The notes beneath the pieces are model-generated. The model made no database searches, had not been told where the DNA came from, and saw only the letters and a program-made list of their open reading frames with translations. The position numbers and the translations under genes were made by a program. From positions 1 through 13,314 of the forward strand of contig JADGIG010000192.1 of assembly GCA_018985235.1 (NCBI GenBank): a DNA stretch of 13,314 bases. The letters are read 5' to 3'. Source of the DNA: Sanchytrium tribonematis. Taxonomy: Eukaryota > Sanchytriomycota > Sanchytriomycetes > Sanchytriales > Sanchytriaceae. Shown one piece after another: positions 1 to 6,910 of the stretch; position 1 is the stretch's first letter, and the number at the start of each line of letters is the position of its first letter.

Positions 1-944
1 ACCTACTCAAAAACCGGATTTTATTCCACAGGTTTTTAGGATTAATGGAAGTCATATTCACTCAACCTGTTTGCAAGTCCATCCGGTTTCACTGGAACAG
101 ACATGAACTTTATCAAGTATCAAACCCGCTTTGGATAGAAAACAAGGAAGAAAAATCTGGTGTAGATTTATTTAAATTTATATTACTAGAAAAAACTCTT
201 AAAGATCAAGATAAGGAGGAAAAACTTAAATACGGTTTTTATCAAAGCATCAACACAATCCAGTGGGAATATTGGCTTAAATCGTTTCGACCGGGAAAGT
301 GCTTACAATACGTTTTATACCAAGGGAATTTAGTATTAAATGCCCCTCCAAAAGAACTTGAAAACATGCTAAGCTATGCCGCTGGAATGCCAATTGAAAA
401 GATTTACCCGACTTCTGCTGAACTAAATAGGCTTTTAAAATCTTGTTTTCCATCTATCAGAAAATTTGGCTATATTATTATGAAAAATATGATTCAAGAT
501 CTGAATCAGGCGATTTTGGGAGAGGTAATATCATGTGTTATTGATATTTGTCAGTGGCTTCACAAATTACTGGATTATTGGCAAAGTGACGATTCAATAA
601 CAATCGAAGGAACTTTTCAAGACATAGAAATGGAAGAAGAAGACGGTGAGATCGGTGTTAACGTATCTTTTTTCTTAAACGAAGCAGAAATTTCTGACCC
701 TTCACCAATTATTGATGATTTTTTTTCACAAATTGATCTTATATTTGTTTTTGCTGACAAAAAAGCGAAACGGCAGATTTGGGAGCTTTTGATAAACTGG
801 ATTCCTCCTTTCCACACTAAGAAATCCACATCTCATCCATTGTCAATATATAGTGAATCTTTAATCAAATCCATTCAGCAAGGCATAACTCGGATACTGT
901 CGCTCGGTGATTCCTGGGTTGAAATGAAACGCAAATTTCATTAA
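1..944 (+). CDS. C-terminal part of an unrecognised protein (5'-truncated by window edge)
   Basis: The frame is open from base 3 to a TAA at 942-944, giving about 313 residues. The first ATG is at 45, but the codons before it continue without a stop to the window edge and look protein-like (a hydrophobic run ending in FLGL). I therefore treat the ATG at 45 as internal and the gene as 5'-partial; a start at 45 (299 residues) cannot be excluded. The protein looks soluble and mostly helical, with several Trp-containing amphipathic stretches and an acidic insert (EMEEEDGE, about residues 196-203 counted from the Met at 45). I saw no signal peptide, membrane helix or catalytic motif. I do not recognise the family. 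Its stop lies only 10 bp from the stop of the convergent Aurora kinase gene, so the two transcripts probably overlap at their 3' ends. Confidence 0.75.
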   Translation, partial: LLKNRILFHRFLGLMEVIFTQPVCKSIRFHWNRHELYQVSNPLWIENKEEKSGVDLFKFILLEKTLKDQDKEEKLKYGFYQSINTIQWEYWLKSFRPGKCLQYVLYQGNLVLNAPPKELENMLSYAAGMPIEKIYPTSAELNRLLKSCFPSIRKFGYIIMKNMIQDLNQAILGEVISCVIDICQWLHKLLDYWQSDDSITIEGTFQDIEMEEEDGEIGVNVSFFLNEAEISDPSPIIDDFFSQIDLIFVFADKKAKRQIWELLINWIPPFHTKKSTSHPLSIYSESLIKSIQQGITRILSLGDSWVEMKRKFH

Positions 945-953
945 TATAAACAA

Positions 954-959
954 TTTACT
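954..959 (-). terminator. Possible variant poly(A) signal AGTAAA overlapping the Aurora stop codon
   Basis: On the minus strand the last codons read GAG TAA A, so the hexamer AGTAAA, a known variant of AATAAA, overlaps the stop. No canonical AATAAA lies in the 10-bp gap. Placement is suggested by the same overlap at three other genes here; taken alone the hexamer is weak evidence. Confidence 0.3.
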
Positions 960-1758
960 CTTCAGTTACTCCATAATCATACTTTGTAAGAAACGGATGC
1001 CTGAGGCATCTTTTTAAGGACCTTCGGTTTTCAGGTTTGAGCTGCAACAATCCTGCAACAAAATTTTTGGCTTCTGCTGTCAATTTACTTTCATCATAAT
1101 CCCCCTTTCTTATTGCTCTGTAAGTTTCTTTTGTATTGTCTTGTTCAAATGGCGGTTTCCCAATAAGCAACTCATATGCAAGGATTCCCAAAGACCATAA
1201 ATCTACACTTTTGTGGTACGCCTCACGATTTACCATTTCTGGTGGTAAATAATCTAGAGTTCCGCATACCGTGTCTCTTCTTTTAGTCGGCGCATGTACA
1301 GACCAACCGAAATCTGACATTTTTATCTGATCATTTCTTCCGATAAGCAAATTCTCGGGTTTGATATCCCGGTGAATAACATTTTTCTCGTGCAAATACA
1401 AAAATCCATTGCATAACTGACTCATATATTTTGCAACAAGTTCCTCTTTCAAGGGTCCATGATTTAATTGGGTGTATAGTTCTCCATTTTCAGCATATTC
1501 CAATACAAGATAGATCCTCTTATCATCATAAAAATAGCCATAAAGCCTTAAAATATTAGAATGTCTCAGATGGGCTTGTATCTCGATCTCTCTTCTCAGT
1601 TGATGATGCATTTTATGTTGTTCAATCTCTGACTTGTCTAAAATTTTTAAAGCACATATATAATCGCTGGTCCTATGTTTTGCAAGATAAACTTTTCCAA
1701 ACCTTCCTCTTCCCAGCAATTTCCCAATTTCGAAATCTGACAATTTCATACTTCCCAT
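955..1758 (-). CDS. AURK: Aurora-family serine/threonine protein kinase, minimal form
   Basis: This 267-residue protein is almost only a kinase domain. The Gly-rich loop GRGRFG is at 16-21, catalytic Lys38 lies in ALKIL, the alpha-C Glu is E57 in LRREIEIQ, HRDIKPEN is at 129-136 and DFG at 149-151. DFGWSVHAP (149-157) and CGTLDYLPPEM (165-175) are Aurora-type signatures. The activating threonine is T163, in KRRDTVCG; the preceding residue is D162 where human Aurora A has a second threonine. Aurora kinases act in spindle assembly, chromosome bi-orientation and cytokinesis; fungi usually have one (Ipl1/Ark1). Only about eight residues precede the kinase fold, so the usual N-terminal extension is missing. 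Two close ATGs (MGSM) are possible starts; the first is used. Family call is firm; the single-Aurora role is inferred. Confidence 0.95.
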   Translation of the reverse strand: MGSMKLSDFEIGKLLGRGRFGKVYLAKHRTSDYICALKILDKSEIEQHKMHHQLRREIEIQAHLRHSNILRLYGYFYDDKRIYLVLEYAENGELYTQLNHGPLKEELVAKYMSQLCNGFLYLHEKNVIHRDIKPENLLIGRNDQIKMSDFGWSVHAPTKRRDTVCGTLDYLPPEMVNREAYHKSVDLWSLGILAYELLIGKPPFEQDNTKETYRAIRKGDYDESKLTAEAKNFVAGLLQLKPENRRSLKRCLRHPFLTKYDYGVTEE

Positions 1759-1791
1759 AATTTAAGAGAAAAAAGTTTCAAAAATTACAAA

Positions 1792-1797
1792 TTTATT
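1792..1797 (-). terminator. AATAAA poly(A) signal overlapping stop codon
   Basis: The minus strand reads CAA TAA A at the end of the small membrane-protein gene, so AATAAA includes the whole stop codon. The gap to the Aurora start codon is only 34 bp, so any 3' untranslated region must be tiny or run into the next gene. Confidence 0.5.
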
Positions 1798-2050
1798 GTC
1801 GTGGACTTTTAATTGGGCTTCTTACTCGTAATGTGTCTTCCTTGTGAGATACTTGTGTATTGATGATCTTGATGGACTTTGAAGCGTAATCGTTTTCCAC
1901 ATGGGAGTGACTTGCTCTACATTTGTAAAATATTCCAAGAATTGCGATAATTAGGAAAACAACCAAAGCCGAAGCTACATATTTCGAACTATCCACTGAT
2001 ACAAGACCAGCTGCTACAGGATAAGCTTCAATAGTGCGCAAAATTAACAT
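1793..2050 (-). CDS. Small single-pass membrane protein, unrecognised
   Basis: An 85-residue protein if translation begins at the ATG at 2050. A short N-terminal region (1-22) is followed by a strong hydrophobic helix (about 24-42, YVASALVVFLIIAILGIFY) and a basic stop-transfer KCR. The C-terminal tail of about 40 residues is hydrophilic, with SP motifs near the end (RSPIKSPRQ). The positive charges after the helix suggest an outside N-terminus and a cytosolic tail. The same frame is open upstream to an ATG at 2338 (181 residues), but that extension overlaps the 3' end of the neighbouring gene in another frame. The ATG at 2050 avoids the overlap and leaves a 37-bp gap like the others here. 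The clear helix and the stop fused to AATAAA support a real gene. No family recognised; a 5' exon elsewhere is possible. Confidence 0.5.
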   Translation of the reverse strand: MLILRTIEAYPVAAGLVSVDSSKYVASALVVFLIIAILGIFYKCRASHSHVENDYASKSIKIINTQVSHKEDTLRVRSPIKSPRQ

Positions 2051-2066
2051 TGACACGTGAGAGAAA

Positions 2067-2072
2067 TTTATT
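2067..2072 (-). terminator. AATAAA poly(A) signal 15 nt after a stop codon
   Basis: Canonical AATAAA on the minus strand lies in the 37-bp gap after the stop codon (2088-2090) of the 1212-residue protein gene. It sits 16 bp before the proposed start of the small membrane protein. Confidence 0.45.
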
Positions 2073-2087
2073 ACCCACTTTTGATGA

Positions 2088-5000
2088 TTATTTTCTATAT
2101 CTCTTGTTATATCGATCTTGTGGTGCATTTCTTTTAAGATCAGATTCATTGCCTGATGCCAAACGTTTGATATTGTCTGTACGCCGCGTGTTGTTATTTG
2201 GCCGCGGTCCCAATCTAGTTTGAGACATTGAATTGGTGCTCTGATTCGGGATTTTTTCCGAGGGCTCTGAGATATATCTTTTATCTTTGCTTTGTTGTTG
2301 ATTTTCCTTAGGATCAATATTGTTGCCCCTGTAGACATCGTTCTTCATACGAGAATTTTGTGTACTGGATGGACTACTTCCACTTCTATATCGTCTTTGA
2401 TTTGAAACAAAATGCCTTGTACCGTGAGATTCTTTTGAACCAGTCGATTTAGTGTTATTATTAGATGAGTTTTGTCGTTCCTTAAATCTTTGGTTATAGG
2501 AATCGAGTTTTGCCGATGGAGGATCTTCTTCGAAATACTGCTTCTTTTTGCTCGAGTCTGGCTGAATCTTGTCTACGACTTTGGAGCTCTTGTTTTCGAT
2601 TTGTAATACATCCTTAGGTTTAGGTACGGCGTCTGATTCAATCTCATTTAAATCGGCTTCAATAGCGGCTTGGCCTTCAAATAAAGTTGAAGAATCATCT
2701 TCACCTTGCTTTGTCATAATTTTGCTCGATTGAGTAATTTGTTGAACATCTCTTTTCTGATTTTCACGAAAAGTAGTAGGTTTGCGCGAATTGAATTTAA
2801 AGGAAACGCTGTCGACATTATTGCTCTTGGTTTCCGAATCTTTGGGCTTCGAAGGCGAATTTGCTATAAATGCAGTAGCGTTAAATAAATCGCTTTCCTG
2901 ATTTTTATTATTTGGCGTTGCGCTTTCTTTCGGAGTCAAGTTTGATTTTTGTTCGTCATTTGTAATTTCTATCTTTTCAACATTGCCTACATCTAATTCA
3001 TCTATTCTTTCAACAGATTTAAGACTCAATGCTTCTTTTTCGTCGCCATTTTCATCTGATTTCCTAGAATAACTTTCATTTGCACTTTCTGATTTTTGAG
3101 AATCTTTGATCTCTCCTTCCTCAGATTCAGTATCCATGGCTTCGAGAGTCAATCCCTCGGCACTGTTCGTGATTTCTGTTAAATTGGATCTAAATTCTTG
3201 ATGGTCTTTCGCTGTAAGTGTGATTCCAAACTCTTTGAATTTTAGAGCAAGCAATCCTAATAATTTTGTACATAAGATTTCAACATCCTTATTGTATAGT
3301 GAATATGCGGTTTTAATATTGTTTTTTAACTCGTTTAACTCTTCTAAATTCAATTTTGATATCAAATATTCTTGGAGACTTAAAAACGACCGAACTTGTA
3401 ATGCTGATGCATTTTCTAATTCAATTTCAATCGGGGTATGCCGCACTAGTCCTAAACATTTGCATTCAATATCCAGATAAAGCTCTAAATCTCCTACATG
3501 TGGAAGTGGCTTAAAATAAAATGTATCATGCAAATTGTAAAATCCACAAAAATTGTCAAATTCACTTTTATCTATTTCCAAATCTTTGTCAAGTCTGACT
3601 TTACAGTAATGCTGTATTTTGGTGTCACTATTCATCTTGCAAATATACTCAAAATAGTTGGAACAAAGTTTTTCCGCGTTATCAATGACATTTAGAGGAT
3701 CGGGTTCAATTTTTGATAAGCAATATTTTTCTAAGCTATTTTTGGCGTTTAATTTCAACGGAACATTATTCATCAAAATCCAACAAAGATAATATTCTAA
3801 TATGTAAAAGAACTCCTCATACTTCAACTTGTATTGTAAAATATCGTCACTAGTAAAAGTTTCTAAAAAACCTAGAATCTTTTTTAACAATAATGAAAAA
3901 AACTCTGGCCCAAGAAGATTAATTGGAGCATTAATTATACTTCCCAATGATCTGAATTCATGATTTTTAGTAAAGCACTGAGAATAGAATAAAAATCGAG
4001 CATTTGGAAGCCTTGTCAAAAGGTAGTCAGTGGTATGCGTCTGAATACTACCAAACAGAACATTGGAAAAATTCATCAATTTTGTGAAGTACAAGTCCAG
4101 AAGATGCATAGCATATTCATCGAAATGATCTGAAATAAATTCAAAAAATAGTCCGTCTAGACAATCTGTCCGATGTAATAAACCGACTATGAACTCGTTC
4201 ATTGCGTAGATATCATTCTGGTGATGACAGTTTAAAACAAAATCTTTCCAGGACTGAAATAAAAGTTTGTAAAAAGTTTCAGACGCGTTTACATAAATCC
4301 CATAATCTCGAAGTCTACCACCAGAGATCAATTGTTTAAAAAAGAGTTGATGAAAATATGGGTGAATATGCATACAATTGACAATTATATCCATTTTATC
4401 CAATTCGTTTGCAGCCATTGTTTGGCATAATTTTATAAAATGTCCCTGTCTGTGATTAATAATGTACATCAGCATTTTGGATTCTTGAACAGTAATTGTC
4501 GGGTTTTCTTTGTACAAGAACTTGATAGAATCAAGAAAATAGGAATAGTGTGAATAAATTTTCAGGTTATGAGGAAATAACTCGAGAATCATCTTGCTGG
4601 TAGCTGTTGAAGATATTACTTCATCGCCAAATTTAAAATCTGTATTATCTAAATGGGTGTAACTTTGGTTAGCTAGAACAAAGACGCACCCTCTATTGGA
4701 TTTGTTGCAATATATTCTCGTAAGATATATATTGTAAATTGGTGAATATAATTTTATGTCATCGAGATAAATACCCAAATCATTTAGAGGTAGGAAGCAA
4801 CATGCTACTTGTAAAAACGCCAAGTACACGTTCAGCGGTCTTTTTAATCGACTTTCTTCTCTAGATAAAAGACTTTTGATTTTATCTTCCCTATTCTTAA
4901 TATCTTCCTGTCCCTGTTTGTCACTTTTTTCCACATACTCGTCGAATTCTCTGTCCTCAATAAGATCTTCCAATTCCCGATTTGGAGAAGACAGTGCGTA

Positions 5001-5726
5001 CATTTCCATGCTTTCGTTGGGTCTCTTTGAAGGATCTGTCATCCGGTAATTATCAAGTTTCATTTTGTCCAGCTCATGACTACTGAATTCAAAGGGGAGT
5101 AATTTTTGCTTGTATTTTTCAAATTTTTTTAAAATGAGGTTCAATTTTAATATGCCCTTAGAGCACCAGTAGAAAATTAGAAATAATAATTTAGTAGCAT
5201 AAAGTTCAGTGCTTTCTTCATAATCTGAATCTGCTTTTGCTTCAAAATCACAGATTATAAAGTATGGAAATCCATATTTAGTTTCCAAATGTTCTAATTC
5301 CATCAACAATAAATCTATTTTCAAATATATATATTCTGGTAAACATTCGGGCAAATCCAAACTGAAATTATGTATAAGTTTGTCAATCTCGTCAAATTTG
5401 ATAAAATATTCTGTTGAATACAATAATTTAGAATGTCTTGGATCCGGTGAACTTGTACTCAGGCCTAATTGAACTAATATATTATAGTCTAATATATCAA
5501 ATAAAATTGCTTCGTATTCTGGCTCATCTTGTAAATAGTCAATGAAGTCAGTCAAATTTTTCATTTCCTCTAGTGGAATCGATTTTAATGAGTTGCAAAT
5601 TAAATGTACCATCATTTCTACATCTATTTTTTCTTTGTATTTTTCTACAGTTATAGAAGAGTCTTCTTCAGAGCACAATGATATTAGCAATTCTTCAACG
5701 AAATTTTGCTCAGTTGCAAAATCCAT
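2088..5726 (-). CDS. Large helical protein with a long charged, disordered C-terminal tail; family not recognised
   Basis: One uninterrupted frame of 1212 residues. Residues 1-863 look folded and helix-rich, with many Leu/Phe/Tyr/Cys residues. There are acidic and mixed-charge inserts near 250-290. No membrane segments or catalytic motifs are visible. From about residue 864 (base 3137) to the end the sequence changes to low-complexity, probably disordered. First comes an acidic Ser/Glu part opening with SEEGEIKD, then a Ser/Asn/Lys part, and finally a basic Arg/Tyr/Asn-rich end (NQRRYRSGSS; DRYNKRYRK). A folded scaffold with a tail of this kind is common in nuclear RNA-processing and export factors such as THO subunit 2. 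I compared it mentally with THO2 and Upf2 and found no convincing alignment, so no function is assigned. The gene is 24 bp from the methyltransferase stop. The start ATG at 5726 is the first in the frame after that gap. Confidence 0.85.
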   Translation of the reverse strand: MDFATEQNFVEELLISLCSEEDSSITVEKYKEKIDVEMMVHLICNSLKSIPLEEMKNLTDFIDYLQDEPEYEAILFDILDYNILVQLGLSTSSPDPRHSKLLYSTEYFIKFDEIDKLIHNFSLDLPECLPEYIYLKIDLLLMELEHLETKYGFPYFIICDFEAKADSDYEESTELYATKLLFLIFYWCSKGILKLNLILKKFEKYKQKLLPFEFSSHELDKMKLDNYRMTDPSKRPNESMEMYALSSPNRELEDLIEDREFDEYVEKSDKQGQEDIKNREDKIKSLLSREESRLKRPLNVYLAFLQVACCFLPLNDLGIYLDDIKLYSPIYNIYLTRIYCNKSNRGCVFVLANQSYTHLDNTDFKFGDEVISSTATSKMILELFPHNLKIYSHYSYFLDSIKFLYKENPTITVQESKMLMYIINHRQGHFIKLCQTMAANELDKMDIIVNCMHIHPYFHQLFFKQLISGGRLRDYGIYVNASETFYKLLFQSWKDFVLNCHHQNDIYAMNEFIVGLLHRTDCLDGLFFEFISDHFDEYAMHLLDLYFTKLMNFSNVLFGSIQTHTTDYLLTRLPNARFLFYSQCFTKNHEFRSLGSIINAPINLLGPEFFSLLLKKILGFLETFTSDDILQYKLKYEEFFYILEYYLCWILMNNVPLKLNAKNSLEKYCLSKIEPDPLNVIDNAEKLCSNYFEYICKMNSDTKIQHYCKVRLDKDLEIDKSEFDNFCGFYNLHDTFYFKPLPHVGDLELYLDIECKCLGLVRHTPIEIELENASALQVRSFLSLQEYLISKLNLEELNELKNNIKTAYSLYNKDVEILCTKLLGLLALKFKEFGITLTAKDHQEFRSNLTEITNSAEGLTLEAMDTESEEGEIKDSQKSESANESYSRKSDENGDEKEALSLKSVERIDELDVGNVEKIEITNDEQKSNLTPKESATPNNKNQESDLFNATAFIANSPSKPKDSETKSNNVDSVSFKFNSRKPTTFRENQKRDVQQITQSSKIMTKQGEDDSSTLFEGQAAIEADLNEIESDAVPKPKDVLQIENKSSKVVDKIQPDSSKKKQYFEEDPPSAKLDSYNQRFKERQNSSNNNTKSTGSKESHGTRHFVSNQRRYRSGSSPSSTQNSRMKNDVYRGNNIDPKENQQQSKDKRYISEPSEKIPNQSTNSMSQTRLGPRPNNNTRRTDNIKRLASGNESDLKRNAPQDRYNKRYRK

Positions 5727-5749
5727 GATAAAACAGGAGGAACAATAGA

Positions 5750-5755
5750 TTTATT
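5750..5755 (-). terminator. AATAAA poly(A) signal overlapping stop codon
   Basis: The minus strand reads AAA TAA A at the end of the methyltransferase gene, so AATAAA contains the stop. The next gene's start codon is only 24 bp further on. Confidence 0.5.
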
Positions 5756-6884
5756 TTGTTAATTTGTAGTGACCTACCATCCAATCTTCTCCGTTATTAT
5801 ACTGGAACGTTTCTTCAATTGCGAGGTAAAAGACTCTCCATCTGTTATAATGTTTCCATGCATCACTTTTAGAATTAAATTTCTTTCCAAAAATTTGCAA
5901 AATCTCGCTTCGATGCTCGTCACAATTACGCAGCCAATCTTTGGAAGTTTTTGCATATTGTTTTCCATTTACAAGCCATCTTTGGTGAACTTTCAGGCCC
6001 ATGAAATTTATCAAATCTTGTGAAGGCATCACACCTCCAGTAAAGAAATTTCTAGACATCCAGGACTCGTCATCGAAATGATATGGCAGATTTTTATGGC
6101 AAAAAGTTTGTATAAATATACTTGGAGTTCCCAATTTGCTTGACTGCTTCAGGTATGTCGAGAGTTGCTTTAAGAGTGCCGCCCAATTTTTGCAGTGTTC
6201 AAACATTTCGATTGAAACAATTCGGTCATACTTATTTATATGGGACTTACCATAAGATTCGTCAAATTTTGCGATATCGCAAGTAACGACAGTCAGATTT
6301 GAAATACCCATATTTTCAACTCTTCTTTGAATAAATTGTTTTTGTTCAGATGAATTTGAGACTGCTGTGATATTTGACTCAGGGTATTTTTGAGCTACGT
6401 ATAGTGAAAAACTGCCCCAACCACAGCCCAAATCTAATATTGTCATTCCTTCTTGGATGCCAGCTCGTTCACAATATATTTCGAGCATATTTTCTTCAGC
6501 TTCTGTTAGACTAATGTTTTCGTCCACAATTGAGGTGCTCTTATTGTTCTTTACATTTGAGTCTCCATAATAGCAACAAGAATACTTCAACCAACTGCCA
6601 AGACATTTTTCGAAAAATGCCGGTGGGATCATATAATGCTGTTCGTTGGCTTTTTCGGGAACCTCGGTTATTTTTCTGTCTTTAGCATCTGTTACGTAAT
6701 CGGTTTTTGCGTCTAGCATCATCAATGGAGATAAATCGAGCTCTTTTGATCTAAAGTAAAGCATTTTTCTAATAATTTGTCTCAATGCGTAATCCGTATA
6801 ATAGCCATTATCAACCACATAATCTTGAGCCTGTGCAATTGCCGAAGACATTTGTCTCTTGAATTCAAATGGCAAAAGATCCAT
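5751..6884 (-). CDS. SAM-dependent methyltransferase of the cyclopropane-fatty-acid synthase / coclaurine N-methyltransferase-like family
   Basis: A 377-residue protein. Residues 1-80 are a helical N-terminal region. HYMIPPAFFEKCLG (83-96) and YSCCYY (101-106) correspond to the HYD...FF and YSCAYF motifs of CFA synthases. The SAM-binding motif I, LDLGCGWGSFS, is at 150-160, and VSIEMFEH (223-230) carries the conserved Glu229. FIQTFCHK (257-264), YHFDDESWMSRNFF (268-281) and TGGVMPS (282-288) match the plant coclaurine N-methyltransferase-like branch more closely than bacterial CFA synthases, from memory. C103, E229, H263 and Y353 sit where the bacterial enzyme binds bicarbonate (inferred alignment). 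The substrate cannot be read from sequence: unsaturated acyl chains of phospholipids or an amine are both possible. No targeting signal or membrane helix seen. Length is normal for the family. Confidence 0.9.
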   Translation of the reverse strand: MDLLPFEFKRQMSSAIAQAQDYVVDNGYYTDYALRQIIRKMLYFRSKELDLSPLMMLDAKTDYVTDAKDRKITEVPEKANEQHYMIPPAFFEKCLGSWLKYSCCYYGDSNVKNNKSTSIVDENISLTEAEENMLEIYCERAGIQEGMTILDLGCGWGSFSLYVAQKYPESNITAVSNSSEQKQFIQRRVENMGISNLTVVTCDIAKFDESYGKSHINKYDRIVSIEMFEHCKNWAALLKQLSTYLKQSSKLGTPSIFIQTFCHKNLPYHFDDESWMSRNFFTGGVMPSQDLINFMGLKVHQRWLVNGKQYAKTSKDWLRNCDEHRSEILQIFGKKFNSKSDAWKHYNRWRVFYLAIEETFQYNNGEDWMVGHYKLTK

Positions 6885-6904
6885 GTAAGATAAGGGGTCT
6901 AAAA

Positions 6905-6910
6905 TTTATT
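6905..6910 (-). terminator. AATAAA poly(A) signal overlapping the stop of the spliced prominin gene
   Basis: After the fifth membrane helix the minus strand reads AAT TAA TAA A: two consecutive stops with AATAAA overlapping them. This is the same arrangement as at the ends of two neighbouring genes, and it independently supports the stop at 6909-6911 rather than the earlier one at 7042-7044. Confidence 0.5.

Noticed and set aside
617-829. Minus-strand 70-residue open frame
   Set aside because: Antisense to the first gene, low complexity, no family features.
2088-2338. N-terminal 84 codons of the 181-residue minus-strand frame
   Set aside because: They overlap the end of the large gene in another frame, and the basic composition is explained by that gene's tail.
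2706-3695. Three short plus-strand open frames
   Set aside because: All lie antisense to the 1212-residue gene and look like shadow frames.
2088-5726. Assignment as THO complex subunit 2 or Upf2
   Set aside because: The charged tail is suggestive, but I found no motif alignment in the folded part.
5542-6023. Short plus- and minus-strand open frames around the methyltransferase 3' end
   Set aside because: They overlap well-supported coding sequence in other frames and carry no protein-like motifs.
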